NCBI GenBank assembly: GCA_963768165.1
Contig: CAVYHJ010000007.1
Coordinates: 43,940-107,939 of the forward strand
Reading direction: 5' to 3'
DNA from: CAVYHJ01 sp963768165 [NCBI: uncultured bacterium]
Lineage (GTDB): Bacteria > UBP4 > UBA4092
DNA: 64,000 bases
How positions within the stretch are numbered: the stretch's first letter is position 1; each line of letters opens with the position of its first letter. Positions 44,363-55,237 of this stretch are shown here, one piece after another. The notes under the pieces were generated by a model. That model had not been told where the DNA came from, did not search any database, and saw nothing but the letters and a program-made list of their open reading frames with translations. Position numbers and translations under genes: made by a program.

Positions 44363-45565
44363 TTATTTTAATTTGTAGAGTTGGGGTACGCGCCAGTTCA
44401 AGTATAAGACATAACATAAAGTGATACCGGCACAGAGAGCAATGGTAGTAGAAGCGTGAAGATAAGTAGCAATGGAACCCAAGACCAAACTCCCGATAGG
44501 CATTAACCCTTGAAAAACAAGAAAGTAGATACTAAGCACACGTCCGCGCATAATATCAGCAACATGAGTTTGAATCAAGGTATTGGTAGTAGCTAAAAAA
44601 ACAACATTGGAAAATCCAATGAGTATTAAAATGAAACATGACAGGTAAAAATAAGGTAATAAAGCAAAAAGTAAAACCATTATGCAGGAACAAATGGCTC
44701 CGGTAATTAACAATTTACCCTTGATGTTAAGTTTACTGATTTTAGCGACCGTGAGTGCCCCAAACACTGCACCAATCCCTATACAGGAAAGCAAAACCCC
44801 ATACGATCCGACATCCCGTTTATAAATTTCTTTGGCAAAAATGGGCATTAACACGGCATAGGGAATGGTTAACACACTGGGCACGGCAACTAATACCATC
44901 AGCGCTTTGATTATTTCATGTTGTTTAACATATTGAATTCCGTCTTTTAAGTTTTTTAGAAAACTTTCTTGATGATGGGGATGAGGAACAAAGGGAGGAA
45001 ACCGCATAATAAATAAACTCAACAACACCGCTAAAAAACTTATCCCATTAATCCAAAAACAACCATATTCATGGATAAACATAACCGTGACTACGGCGAT
45101 CGGAGGACCGACCACTCTTGCGGTATTGAATGCCATGGAATTCAGCGCGATGGCGTTCATTAAATCTTCTTTCCCGACCATTTCCACGACGAATGCCTGG
45201 CGTGCGGGCATGTCGATGGAATTCACAACGCCGCTCAGTAGAGTAATGACGAATATTTGCCAGACAGTAATATGACCAAATTGAGTTAGTGCCGCGAGAA
45301 CAAAAGCCAATATCATCGCTGATGTCTGGGTCATAATCACCAACTTTTGTTTATTCATACGGTCAGTGATCACTCCGCCAATAGGAGTCACAGGAAAAAT
45401 GGGAATGGCATTGGCAAAACTTACCAGTCCTAAAAGAAACGCGGAATGGGTCAAGCGGTACGTTAACCAACTGAGTGCGGCACTTTGCATCCACGTACCG
45501 ATGAGAGAGACTAAATTACCAGACCAAAACAAACGAAAATTACGGTGGCGTAAGGAAGAAAACAT
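44363..45565 (-). CDS. MFS transporter, EntS-like
   Basis: A 400-residue, 12-helix MFS protein of the MFS_3/EntS branch: FRLFWSGNLVSLIGTWMQ at the start and GGVITDRMNKQKLVI as the A-motif. Members export siderophores or drugs, or have unknown substrates. It is the last gene of the minus-strand efflux island, 32 bp after the RND pump. Export role by family. Confidence 0.85.
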   Translation of the reverse strand: MFSSLRHRNFRLFWSGNLVSLIGTWMQSAALSWLTYRLTHSAFLLGLVSFANAIPIFPVTPIGGVITDRMNKQKLVIMTQTSAMILAFVLAALTQFGHITVWQIFVITLLSGVVNSIDMPARQAFVVEMVGKEDLMNAIALNSMAFNTARVVGPPIAVVTVMFIHEYGCFWINGISFLAVLLSLFIMRFPPFVPHPHHQESFLKNLKDGIQYVKQHEIIKALMVLVAVPSVLTIPYAVLMPIFAKEIYKRDVGSYGVLLSCIGIGAVFGALTVAKISKLNIKGKLLITGAICSCIMVLLFALLPYFYLSCFILILIGFSNVVFLATTNTLIQTHVADIMRGRVLSIYFLVFQGLMPIGSLVLGSIATYLHASTTIALCAGITLCYVLYLNWRVPQLYKLK

Positions 45566-45597
45566 TGCTAATTATCTTACCTGATTAAAGAGCAGGT

Positions 45598-48500
45598 TTA
45601 AAGTGCGGGATTTGGAGATTTCGATTGGGAATCTGGAAGGGGTTCGGCATGATGAACACGTTTGCTAAAGAACAAACGGAGTTTTTCCATATAGATGTAA
45701 AATACCGGAGTGATATAGAGGGTGACAAACTGTGAAAACAAGAGTCCCCCGACTACCGCCAGTCCCAGAGGACGCCGGGCTTCCGCACCGGCACCATATC
45801 CCAGAGCAATGGGTAATGTACCCATCAGAGCGGCCATGGTGGTCATCATAATCGGACGAAATCGAACCAGGCAACCTTCAAAAATAGCATCCGCGGGACT
45901 TTTCCCTTCCTTTCGCTGAGCTTCGAGAGCAAAGTCAATCATCATGATCGCGTTTTTCTTAACCAGACCGACCAACATGATGACACCGACAAAGGAATAA
46001 ATATTCAAATCCACATGGAAGATCAACAACGTTAACAAAGCACCGATACCCGCAGAAGGCAAACCCGATAGGATGGTGATTGGATGCACGTAACTTTCAT
46101 ATAAAATCCCCAACACCATATAGATGACTAGAATTGCCATAATCAATAACCAGCCCAGTCCTTGGAGGGAAGATTGGAAAGCTTGCGCTGTTCCCGCGAA
46201 ATTCGTGCTGATGGTCGGAGGTAGAATGGAGCGAGCCAATTGATTCACTTTATCAACGGCGTCACCCAACGATACATCCGGTTTCAAATCAAACGAAATC
46301 GTCACCGAGGGGAGTTGTTGGGTATGATTGATGAGAAGGGGACCAATGTTTTGTGTTAATTTTGCGATAGTATTCAAAGGAACAAGTTGTCCACTATCGG
46401 AGTGAACGTAAAGTAATGATAAATTGGCGGGATCCAAACCAAATTGAGGTTCCAGTTCCAAAATAACTTGATATTCGTTATTGGGTGCATAGATAGATGA
46501 AATTTGTCGGAAAGCAAACGCACTATAAAGAACATCCTCGGCTTGTTCCGCTGAAACACCCAGAAGCTTGGCTTTCTCCCGGTCTATAACAACGTTAATC
46601 TGGGGATTTTTAATTTGCAAATCGCTATTGACATCCTGTAGTTCAGGAATCGAATGCATTTTCTGTTCGAGGTCGGTGGCACGCTGATACAATTCATTGG
46701 TATCCGGCCCTTGCAAGGTGAGTTGGTAGAGGCCTTTGGTTTGTTGACCGCCGATTTGGATGGAGGGAGGATTTTGCAAATAGACTCTCATTCCGGGTAT
46801 TTGAGAGACCTTTGTGCGCAGGACTTGAATGACTTCGTCCACTGTGGGATGGCCTTTGGTACCCGGATAGGGAATACGTCCAGAGGGAGGTTTTAGTTTA
46901 ATAAACAATGTTCCAATATTGCTGCCGGTAGCGTCTTGTGAACCAACACTGGACATAAAAGCATCTACATTGGGGTCTTGCTGAATAATCTCAGCAACTT
47001 TGTTTTGGTTTCTTACCAATTCATCATAGGACACTCCTTGAATGGATTCCGTATAGGCAGAAATCCGGCCGTTATCTTCGTCGGGGATGAAACCTTTGGG
47101 AATGATGATTATGAGATAAATGGTGCCAATCAGCATTAGAAAAGATATGACTATCATGGTCACCTTGAACTTAAGAACCTCTTTAAGACTCGATTCATAC
47201 GCATTTAGCATGGCTTGAAATCCACGTTCGGTAATTGTATAGAACCAGCCCTGTTTGGTCTTATCATGCGGTCGGAGAAAGCGGCTGCAAAGCATGGGGG
47301 TGAGTGTTAAAGAAACAAATCCAGAAACCAGGATGGCACACCCGATGGTGACGGCAAATTCATGGAATAATCGTCCGACAAGACCACCCATAAAAAGTAT
47401 CGGAATAAAGACAGCAGTCAGTGAAATGGTCATGGACAATATGGTAAATCCGATTTCCTTGGAACCATTCAAAGAGGCTTCCATGACACTTTCCCCATGT
47501 TCCATGTGCCGGACAATATTTTCCAACATAACAATGGCGTCGTCCACCACAAAACCCACCGACAAGGTCAGCGCCATTAAGGATAAATTGTCCAAACTGT
47601 AATTGCACAAATACATGACGGCAAAAGTGCCTACCAGAGAGAACGGCAAAGCCAGACTTGGAATAACCGTTGCAGATAAGTTGCGTAAAAATAAAAATAT
47701 TACTAATATTACAAGAATGATAGTTAGAGTTAATGTAAATTTCACATCGTTGATGGAATCCGAAATAGATAAAGAGTAATCATATAAAATACGAAGGTCT
47801 ACGGAAACCGGCATTTGTTTTCGGAATGAAGGCAGGAGAGCTTTAACCGCATTGGCTACTTCGACGGTATTTGTTCCCGGCTGGCGTTGGACTCCCAAGA
47901 TGATCCCAGTTTGATTTAATTTATGAGTGACATACCAAGCGGCGGTCTTGTCATTTTGTACGCTATCAATGGCTCTACCAACATCGCGCACCCGAACAGC
48001 ATATCCGTTCCGGTAGGCAACGATTAAGGGTAAATACTTGTTCGCATTAAAGAGTTGTCCATTCGCTTGAACGGTCAACATTTTGTGGAGACCATAAAGT
48101 ATTCCTACCGGCAGATTCACATTGGCATTCGATACGGTTTGCTGGACTTCATCAATACCAATCCCGCGTGCCGCCATCTCATTGGGGTCTACTTGTACTC
48201 GAACGGCGTATTTCTGTGACCCGTAAACCAAAACCTGGGCAACTCCGCTTAGAGTGGATATTCTCTGGGCTAATCGGGTCTCGGCATAGTCATCCAGGGT
48301 ATACAGAGGTAATAGCGGAGAAGTTAATGCCAAATAAATAATCGGCTGGTCAGCAGGATTGACCTTAAGAAATGTCGGCGGGGTGGATAATTGGGGCGGC
48401 AACTGACTTGCGGCGGAGGCAATCGCCGACTGAACATCCAGAGCAGCCCCATCCAGATTTCGGCTTAAATCAAATTGAATCGTAATCTGGGTGATTCCCT

Positions 48501-48756
48501 GAGCACTCACGGAATTCATCGAAGCAATTCCCGCGATGGTCGAGAATTGTTTTTCCAGCGGTGTGGCGACTGACGAAGCCATGGTGTCCGGATTAGCACC
48601 CGGTAAATTGGCCGTCACTTGAATCGTGGGGAAATCCACGTTGGGCAAGTCGCTTACCGGAAGAACCCGGTATCCCATCACCCCAAATAATAAAATCCCA
48701 AACATAACCAAAGAGGTCATAATGGGACGCCTAATAAATAGTTTCGTGAAATTCAT
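45598..48756 (-). CDS. RND multidrug efflux pump, HAE1 family (second of pair)
   Basis: A 1052-residue inner membrane proton antiporter of the AcrB/MdtBC type: MNFTKLFIRRPIMTSLVM start, 12 membrane helices, two large periplasmic loops and the proton-relay aspartates in GFVVDDAIVMLEN. It is a close paralog of the next gene (52 bp apart); MdtB/MdtC-like heterotrimers are formed by such tandem pairs, so these two may form a mixed pump. The membrane fusion and TolC genes lie upstream in the same operon. Confidence 0.93.
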   Translation of the reverse strand: MNFTKLFIRRPIMTSLVMFGILLFGVMGYRVLPVSDLPNVDFPTIQVTANLPGANPDTMASSVATPLEKQFSTIAGIASMNSVSAQGITQITIQFDLSRNLDGAALDVQSAIASAASQLPPQLSTPPTFLKVNPADQPIIYLALTSPLLPLYTLDDYAETRLAQRISTLSGVAQVLVYGSQKYAVRVQVDPNEMAARGIGIDEVQQTVSNANVNLPVGILYGLHKMLTVQANGQLFNANKYLPLIVAYRNGYAVRVRDVGRAIDSVQNDKTAAWYVTHKLNQTGIILGVQRQPGTNTVEVANAVKALLPSFRKQMPVSVDLRILYDYSLSISDSINDVKFTLTLTIILVILVIFLFLRNLSATVIPSLALPFSLVGTFAVMYLCNYSLDNLSLMALTLSVGFVVDDAIVMLENIVRHMEHGESVMEASLNGSKEIGFTILSMTISLTAVFIPILFMGGLVGRLFHEFAVTIGCAILVSGFVSLTLTPMLCSRFLRPHDKTKQGWFYTITERGFQAMLNAYESSLKEVLKFKVTMIVISFLMLIGTIYLIIIIPKGFIPDEDNGRISAYTESIQGVSYDELVRNQNKVAEIIQQDPNVDAFMSSVGSQDATGSNIGTLFIKLKPPSGRIPYPGTKGHPTVDEVIQVLRTKVSQIPGMRVYLQNPPSIQIGGQQTKGLYQLTLQGPDTNELYQRATDLEQKMHSIPELQDVNSDLQIKNPQINVVIDREKAKLLGVSAEQAEDVLYSAFAFRQISSIYAPNNEYQVILELEPQFGLDPANLSLLYVHSDSGQLVPLNTIAKLTQNIGPLLINHTQQLPSVTISFDLKPDVSLGDAVDKVNQLARSILPPTISTNFAGTAQAFQSSLQGLGWLLIMAILVIYMVLGILYESYVHPITILSGLPSAGIGALLTLLIFHVDLNIYSFVGVIMLVGLVKKNAIMMIDFALEAQRKEGKSPADAIFEGCLVRFRPIMMTTMAALMGTLPIALGYGAGAEARRPLGLAVVGGLLFSQFVTLYITPVFYIYMEKLRLFFSKRVHHAEPLPDSQSKSPNPAL

Positions 48757-48808
48757 CTTATTTTGAACAAAGAAACCGACAGTGGCAATTTATTTAAGAT
48801 TACGTAGA

Positions 48809-51800
48809 TTACTTTCCAGTATGAGAATCACCGACTGGATCAGGTACAGGAGCCACATAATCCGGAATAGGTTCTGCATGATGGATCCGCTTACTAAAGA
48901 ACAACCGGAATTTATCCATGTATATAAAGACCACGGGGGTAATATAAAGAGTAACAAATTGTGAAAACACAAGCCCACCGACAACCGCAAGCCCAAGGGG
49001 ACGACGGGATTCCGCGCCCGCACCAAGACCCAAAGCAATGGGTAATGTACCCATGAGAGCGCACATGGTAGTCATCATAATGGGCCGGAACCGTACCAAA
49101 CTACCTTCAAGAATGGCGTCTTCGGGACTTTTCCCTTCATTTCTTTGCGCTTCCAAAGCAAAGTCAATCATCATGATGGCGTTTTTCTTGACCAGACCGA
49201 CCAACATAATAATTCCGACAAAGGCATAAATGCTTAAATCCACATGGAAAATCAGCAAAGTTAACAAAGCGCCGACGCCTGCAGAAGGCAGACCCGAAAG
49301 AATGGTAATGGGATGAACATATGATTCATAGAGGATGCCCAAAACCATGTAAATAAACAGGATGGCCATAACCAGTAATATGCCCAGACCTTTGACAGAG
49401 TCTTGAAAGGCTTGCGCGGTTCCCGCATAATTCGCACTAATCGTTGCAGGTAATACAGCGCGGGCCAGTTGATTCACTTTATCTTCCGCATCACCCAGTG
49501 CTACGCCGGGTCTCAAGTCAAAAGAAATCGTGACCGACGGTAACTGTCCCGTGTGGTTAATAAGCATGGGACCTACATCTTGAGTTAATTTAGCAATGGT
49601 ATTCAAGGGGACAAGCTGGCCGTTGTCCGAATGAACATAAAGTAAGGATAAATTGTTCGGGTCTAAACCAAATTGAGGTTCCAATTCCAAGATGACTTGA
49701 TATTCGTTGGTGGGGGCATAGATGGTTGAAATCTGGCGGAAAGAATAGGCACTATAGAGAACATCCTCCGCTTTGGTGGCAGAGACTCCCAACTCTTTGG
49801 CTTTTTCCCGATCAATCTCCACATTGAGTTGAGGATTTTTGATTTGTAAATCGCTGTTGACGTCCTCGAGTTCCGGTATGGAAAGCATTTTTTGATAAAG
49901 CTCATTGGATCGTTGATAGAGTTCCTGAGTATCCGGCCCTTGTAAGGTTAGCTGATAAAGAGCTTTGGTTTGCTGTCCACCCACGGTGATGGATGGAGGA
50001 TTTAGCAAGTATACTCTCAATCCGGTTATTTTAGAAGTTTTTCTCCGTAATACTTCAATGACTTGATCCACGGTGGGTTTGGCAGGAGGAAATAACCCGA
50101 AAAATGACCGTTTATTTGAATAAGGAACACGTTGGTTTACAGGTTTCAAACGTACAAATAGAAATCCGGTATTGGAACCTTGAGCCCCGCGTGAACCAGC
50201 ACTAGACATGAAATCTTCGATATTGGGATCCTGCTGAACAATCGCCGTAAGCTGCTTTTGTTTTCTAATCATCTCATCAAAAGAAATGCCTTGGATTCCT
50301 TCCGTACGCACATTAATCCTACCCGTATCTTCATTGGGAATAAAACCTTTGGGGATAATCCAAAAGAGAAAAACGGTTGCGACCAGCATGAGCACAGAAA
50401 TAATCACCGTGGTCAAGCGAAAATGAATAGCAATTTTTAGAGTCCTTTCGTACCCCTTTCGTAACGCATTAAAGCCATTTTCCGTGGCTGCATAAAAGCG
50501 ACCGTGATGCGCTTGAGCCGGAGGACGAAGGAACCGGCTGCAAAGCATCGGGGTTAGAGTTAACGATACAAAACCGGAGACTAATATGGCAGAAGAGATG
50601 GTAACGGCAAATTCATGGAATAACCTTCCCACGATACCGCCCATAAATAGAATAGGAATGAACACGGCAACGAGAGAAATGGTCATAGATAAAATGGTAA
50701 ACCCGATTTCTTTGGATCCTTTTAAAGCAGCTACCATGGCACTTTCCCCATGTTCCATATGCCGGACAATGTTTTCCAGCATAACAATTGCGTCATCCAC
50801 TAGAAAGCCCACAGAAAGGGTTAATGCCATTAAAGAGAGATTATCCAGACTGTATCCGCATAAATACATCACAGCAAAGGTACCTACCAGTGAAAACGGT
50901 AATGCCAAACTGGGAATGAGGGTTGCGGAAATACTCCGTAAAAATATGAAGATAACCAAAATGACCAAGAAGATCGTCAAGGTCAAAGTAAATTTGACAT
51001 CATTGATGGAATTATCAATAGAGACGGACCGATCATACAAAACCTCCAGGTTTACAGAAGCCGGTAACTGTTTTCTGAAAGCAGGTAGAAGGTCTTTGAC
51101 CTCACCGGCTACTTCCACCGTATTAGTACCGGGTTGGCGCAGGATAGCCAAAACAACACTTCTATCATTTGATTTTTGTGTAAGATACGATGCTGCGGTT
51201 TTGTCATTTTCCACACTGTCAATCGCTCGCCCAATTTGTCGCAGGCGAACCGGATACCCATTTTGATAAGCAATGATTAAAGGCATATAACCAGCCGCAT
51301 TGAAAAGCTGACCATTGGCTTGAACGGTATAGGCTTTCTGTTGTCCATAGAGAGTTCCTACCGGCAGATTCGTATTAGCATCTGATATGACTTGTTGGAC
51401 TTGATCAATACCAATCCCGCGGGCGGCCATCTCATTGGGGTCTACTTGTACTCGAACGGCATATTTTTGGGATCCATAGACGTTTACTTGGGCAACCCCG
51501 CTAAGCATAGATATTCTTTGACCTATCATGGTTTCGGCATATTCATCTAAAGTATATAGCGGCAACAAGGGCGAATATAAAGCTAAATAGATAACCGGGT
51601 AATCGGCCGGGTTCACTTTCTGAAAAACAGGCGGGGTGGGCAATTGTGGGGGTAATTGACCCGCCGCAGCGGCAATTCCTGACTGAACATCCAAGGCGGC
51701 TCCATCAATATTCCGGCTTAAATCAAATACAATAACAATCTGAGTAACCCCTTGCGCACTCACGGAAGTCATTTGATTAATTCCCGCAATGGTTGAGAAT

Positions 51801-52009
51801 TGTTTCTCCAAGGGAGTCGCCACCGAGGATGCCATGGTATCCGGACTGGCACCCGGTAAACTTGCTGTGACCTGAATAGTCGGGAAATCTATGTTGGGCA
51901 AATCACTCACAGGAAGGAGACGATACCCCATCACGCCAAATAATAAAATCCCAAACATGACCAGGGAGGTCATGATGGGACGGCGAATGAAAAGTTCTGT
52001 AAAATTCAT
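48809..52009 (-). CDS. RND multidrug efflux pump, HAE1 family (first of pair)
   Basis: A 1066-residue paralog of the downstream RND protein with the same N-terminus, DD proton-relay pair (GFLVDDAIVMLEN) and conserved C-terminal GGLVFSQFVTLYITPV. It starts one base after the membrane fusion protein stop, so it is co-translated. It carries an insertion (NKRSFFGLFPPAK) in the porter domain that the other lacks. It likely works with the second pump and the upstream fusion protein to export hydrophobic compounds through TolC. Confidence 0.93.
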   Translation of the reverse strand: MNFTELFIRRPIMTSLVMFGILLFGVMGYRLLPVSDLPNIDFPTIQVTASLPGASPDTMASSVATPLEKQFSTIAGINQMTSVSAQGVTQIVIVFDLSRNIDGAALDVQSGIAAAAGQLPPQLPTPPVFQKVNPADYPVIYLALYSPLLPLYTLDEYAETMIGQRISMLSGVAQVNVYGSQKYAVRVQVDPNEMAARGIGIDQVQQVISDANTNLPVGTLYGQQKAYTVQANGQLFNAAGYMPLIIAYQNGYPVRLRQIGRAIDSVENDKTAASYLTQKSNDRSVVLAILRQPGTNTVEVAGEVKDLLPAFRKQLPASVNLEVLYDRSVSIDNSINDVKFTLTLTIFLVILVIFIFLRSISATLIPSLALPFSLVGTFAVMYLCGYSLDNLSLMALTLSVGFLVDDAIVMLENIVRHMEHGESAMVAALKGSKEIGFTILSMTISLVAVFIPILFMGGIVGRLFHEFAVTISSAILVSGFVSLTLTPMLCSRFLRPPAQAHHGRFYAATENGFNALRKGYERTLKIAIHFRLTTVIISVLMLVATVFLFWIIPKGFIPNEDTGRINVRTEGIQGISFDEMIRKQKQLTAIVQQDPNIEDFMSSAGSRGAQGSNTGFLFVRLKPVNQRVPYSNKRSFFGLFPPAKPTVDQVIEVLRRKTSKITGLRVYLLNPPSITVGGQQTKALYQLTLQGPDTQELYQRSNELYQKMLSIPELEDVNSDLQIKNPQLNVEIDREKAKELGVSATKAEDVLYSAYSFRQISTIYAPTNEYQVILELEPQFGLDPNNLSLLYVHSDNGQLVPLNTIAKLTQDVGPMLINHTGQLPSVTISFDLRPGVALGDAEDKVNQLARAVLPATISANYAGTAQAFQDSVKGLGILLVMAILFIYMVLGILYESYVHPITILSGLPSAGVGALLTLLIFHVDLSIYAFVGIIMLVGLVKKNAIMMIDFALEAQRNEGKSPEDAILEGSLVRFRPIMMTTMCALMGTLPIALGLGAGAESRRPLGLAVVGGLVFSQFVTLYITPVVFIYMDKFRLFFSKRIHHAEPIPDYVAPVPDPVGDSHTGK

Positions 52010-52010
52010 T

Positions 52011-53231
52011 TTATTTTCCCTGTGATTTGGAAGAAGTCGTATCCTTACTGGAAGTCCCAGCCGTCGTAATATCTACTTTTGTTCCCGGTACCAATCGAAG
52101 CTGACCGTCTGTAACAACTGTTTCTCCTACGGATAGACCATTCGAGATAATGGCATCCTGATGAAACGTTCGCTCAACGGTTACCGGGCGCAATTCAACA
52201 CTCTGGTCATTTTTTACGACAAAGACATATTGCCCTTGCTGACCATTCTGAACGGCTTGATTCGGAACCACCAATCTATTCGGTTCAGTGGTCAATCGGA
52301 TGGCAACTTTTACATATTGACCCGGCCAAAGACGGCGGTCTTTATTAGGATACGATGCTCTCAACATGATGGTTCCCGTACTTTGGTCAACTTTGTTATC
52401 CACAAAAACCAGTTCTCCATCAATAGGATTTTTCTCGTCATTGGGTACCATTGCTTCTACGACAAGTTTGTTAACTGCCATATACTGTTTGATGCGAGGC
52501 AATTCCTGTTCCGGCACGGTAAAGGTTACATAGATGGGTACGATTTGATTAATCGTTACTAAAGCACTCACACTGTTCTGAATGACATTTCCCGGATAGA
52601 ACATGAAACTACCGGCACGACCGTTCATGGGAGACCGGATGGTACAATAACCCAGTTGAATTTTGGCATTTTCTACATCAGCTTTATCTGCCCGAATCGC
52701 TTCTTCCGTGGATTTAATCGCCGCTATATCGGCCTGGACTGTTGCTTCCAAAGCATCTGCGGTCGTACGAATATTATCGGTATCCTCTTGAGTAACGACT
52801 CCGTCTTTGAGTAATTTCACATAACGCTGGGCATCTACCTTGGCATTGATCATTTGTGCGCTATCTTTGTTGAGAGTAGCAATCGCCTGTTTGTTCTGCG
52901 CTATATCCTTATCCAGAGTTGCTTCCGTTTTCCGAAGAGCCGCTTCAAAAGGCGATGGATCAATTGTAAACAACAATTCGCCTTCCTTGACATCCTGTCC
53001 TTCCTTAATGTACGCCTTGTTCAACAATCCGGCCACTTGGGCAAATACAGTAACCGTCGAATAGGATTGGACATTGGCGACGTTACTAATTTCTATCGGT
53101 TCATCTTTTTGGATTACTGTACCCACGGTCACAGGAACGGTTTGTACGATGGGAGCGACCTTCTTTTGACCGCATCCCGTAATCAGAATGATGCTAACAG
53201 ATATAGCAACGATGATATGTTTTGGATTCAT
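52011..53231 (-). CDS. RND membrane fusion lipoprotein
   Basis: A 406-residue periplasmic adaptor with a lipobox (ILITGC, acylated C20). Hairpin of about residues 90-200 between lipoyl halves (VQSYSTVTVFAQVAGLLNKA, and GYCTIRSPMNGRAG), then beta-barrel and membrane-proximal domains with LWPGQYVKVAIRL. It links the RND pumps to TolC. Eighteen bases separate it from tolC upstream; one operon. Confidence 0.92.
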   Translation of the reverse strand: MNPKHIIVAISVSIILITGCGQKKVAPIVQTVPVTVGTVIQKDEPIEISNVANVQSYSTVTVFAQVAGLLNKAYIKEGQDVKEGELLFTIDPSPFEAALRKTEATLDKDIAQNKQAIATLNKDSAQMINAKVDAQRYVKLLKDGVVTQEDTDNIRTTADALEATVQADIAAIKSTEEAIRADKADVENAKIQLGYCTIRSPMNGRAGSFMFYPGNVIQNSVSALVTINQIVPIYVTFTVPEQELPRIKQYMAVNKLVVEAMVPNDEKNPIDGELVFVDNKVDQSTGTIMLRASYPNKDRRLWPGQYVKVAIRLTTEPNRLVVPNQAVQNGQQGQYVFVVKNDQSVELRPVTVERTFHQDAIISNGLSVGETVVTDGQLRLVPGTKVDITTAGTSSKDTTSSKSQGK

Positions 53232-53249
53232 AGACTCCTCTTGTTGAAC

Positions 53250-54605
53250 TTAGGATGGTAGGGTGTAGACACCCATTGCATTTTTAAGTGTAGCTAACGC
53301 AATCGAATAATCGTGTAATGCTTTGGCCCAGTTACTTTCTGCGGTAGTTAAGGACAATTCCGCGTCCGTTACATCTAAAGTTGTTGCCCGTCCATTCTGA
53401 TAACTTAACCGCGCCATTTTCAATGAAAGTGTCGCCAAGTCAATGGCTTCTTTGGCGGCATCCACCAATTCTTTTTGTTCTCTGATCTGCAAAATGGCCT
53501 GTTCCACCTGGGTTTGCACGGCCAATAATGTTTTTTCATAGGATAACTGCGCCTGTTGCAGTGCAGCTTTTGCTTGCTTAACCTGACCGGAGATATTTAA
53601 CCCGTCGAAAATCGGCATCGTTAACGTGACGTTTGCTGACCAAGATGTGAAATCATATACAGGAGCTCCTTGATACCGATTGGATTGCAATGTATAATCG
53701 CCATTCGCCGCAATGGTTGGATAATGGAGCGCATGTTTCAAACTTAACTCGGCCTCATTCTGTTGAACTGTCAATTTTTGAGCTTTTAAATCAGGTCGAT
53801 TGTCCCGGGCAATTTGCCAATCTTTTTCGGAGTCCGGCAAATACTCCACATAATCCAGTTTCCCGGTTACATCAATTTTCGTATTCGGTGGAAGATTAAA
53901 TAGTTGGTTCAAATTCTGTTGTGATTGGATCAATTTATTTCTTGCGGATATTAAAGCCGGTTTTTGATTGGCGACATTCACTTCCGCCTGGGTAACATCA
54001 AACTGTGTATTGACACCCTGATTAAAACGTAATTTCGATTCTTTCAAATGATCTTCGGCATTTCGCAACGCCTCTTCACTCACTCTAATCAATTCTTGCT
54101 GTAATAACACATCATAAAAGACTGAGGTAACCGACAAAGTGATGGTTTGCTTGGTCTGTTCCAACTGAGTTTCCTCAACCTGAATCGCCAATCTTTCGAA
54201 CTTGATGGCGGACCCTAATTTTCCAAATGTAAAAAGGGGTTGGCTTAATGAAAAGGTGGAAAAGAGTTCATCCGCATTGGTTCCGCTACTGGTGGATACT
54301 CCTAAATTATCAAGTCTTTCAGCCTCCATAGTAAGGTTTAACTGGGGTAATATACTCGCACGGGCTTGAATATATTGGGCTTTGGCCACCTGGATAGCCT
54401 CTACTTGCGTTTGTACATCCGTATTATTTTTCAAAGCATAATCCATTGCCTGGTCCAAAGTCAGGGTTTCCGGTATATCCTGCTTATTGGTACTGTCTGT
54501 ACTCGGCTTTGTCAAACCGACTGAATAAAAAGAGTGTAGGATAAAAACAAAAATAAGAAATTTGATAAAAGAAAATACTTTCATTCTATGCATAATGACA
54601 CACAC
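53250..54605 (-). CDS. TolC family outer membrane efflux protein
   Basis: A 451-residue outer membrane channel. Signal peptide (hydrophobic segment about 10-28), then two OEP repeats: DQAMDYALKNNTDVQ in the first half and SYQNGRATTLDVTDAE near the second. Long alpha-helical barrel sections with NRPDLKAQ. The frame starts at a GTG with AAAGGA upstream; an ATG four codons later is an alternative. It is first in the operon with the fusion protein and RND pumps, about 100 bp after marR. Confidence 0.92.
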   Translation of the reverse strand: MCVIMHRMKVFSFIKFLIFVFILHSFYSVGLTKPSTDSTNKQDIPETLTLDQAMDYALKNNTDVQTQVEAIQVAKAQYIQARASILPQLNLTMEAERLDNLGVSTSSGTNADELFSTFSLSQPLFTFGKLGSAIKFERLAIQVEETQLEQTKQTITLSVTSVFYDVLLQQELIRVSEEALRNAEDHLKESKLRFNQGVNTQFDVTQAEVNVANQKPALISARNKLIQSQQNLNQLFNLPPNTKIDVTGKLDYVEYLPDSEKDWQIARDNRPDLKAQKLTVQQNEAELSLKHALHYPTIAANGDYTLQSNRYQGAPVYDFTSWSANVTLTMPIFDGLNISGQVKQAKAALQQAQLSYEKTLLAVQTQVEQAILQIREQKELVDAAKEAIDLATLSLKMARLSYQNGRATTLDVTDAELSLTTAESNWAKALHDYSIALATLKNAMGVYTLPS

Positions 54606-54703
54606 CGAGTCCTTTATTATAAATTAACCAAATCTTAATTAAAACCCGACCGTTTCCAGTTTATTCTTATACACTTACTAATAAAAAAAGGTGTACAAAT
54701 AAC

Positions 54704-55147
54704 CTATGCGATACTGTTATCCAAACCCTCTACCAACCGTCTCACGATTCGGAGATACGATGCACGGTCCTTTTCACTTAAAACCGAGAACATAGACCGG
54801 AAGCGACGAATCTTAATTTGATGTAGTTCGTCAATAATCTGCTGACCTTTTGGGGTTAAGCGGATTTTGACCAACCGGCGATCCGATTCTACCCGTTCTC
54901 GTTCCACATATTTATTTTTCACCATCCGGTCAATCAGTCCGGTGGCGGTAGACAGGCTCGCATGTAATTGGTCCGCCAGTTCACTCATGGTCAATAATTC
55001 ATGTTTCCGTAATATCCATCCGGTCAAGAACTGTCCCGGCGTCATGTTATGCTCCGCCAAACAAATGGGATCGTCGGAATCCAACTTAAACTTCATTTGA
55101 ATGACAAGTTCGTGAAATTCTTCCAGTTGGGATTCAATTTTCGTCAC
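54704..55147 (-). CDS. MarR family transcriptional regulator
   Basis: A 147-residue winged-helix protein that starts with GTG. LLTMSELADQLHASLSTATG is the recognition helix-turn-helix and ERERVESDRRLVKIRLTPKG the wing. It lies between the EmrAB and RND operons on the same strand, with a strong promoter and an AT-rich palindrome upstream. The likely role is a drug-sensing repressor of itself and the adjacent pumps. Confidence 0.9.
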   Translation of the reverse strand: MTKIESQLEEFHELVIQMKFKLDSDDPICLAEHNMTPGQFLTGWILRKHELLTMSELADQLHASLSTATGLIDRMVKNKYVERERVESDRRLVKIRLTPKGQQIIDELHQIKIRRFRSMFSVLSEKDRASYLRIVRRLVEGLDNSIA

Positions 55148-55201
55148 GTGAATATAATTTCCTTTTTAAATAGTTTACTTCGCGAAATATTCATATATTC
55201 A

Positions 55202-55230
55202 AATATAATCCAGATTAAAGTATCTGTCAA
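55202..55230 (-). promoter_or_regulatory. marR promoter
   Basis: Minus strand TTGACA (55230-55225), 17-base spacer, TATATT (55207-55202): near-consensus. Downstream the sequence continues as ATATTTGAATATATGAATAT with AATAT/ATATT ends overlapping the start site; this is a possible MarR operator. Confidence 0.65.
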
Positions 55231-55237
55231 GAACTAA

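Noticed and set aside
50586-51266. Plus-strand open frame of 226 codons within the RND pump gene
   Set aside because: It is a shadow of a well-conserved pump gene; the translation has no domain-like pattern.
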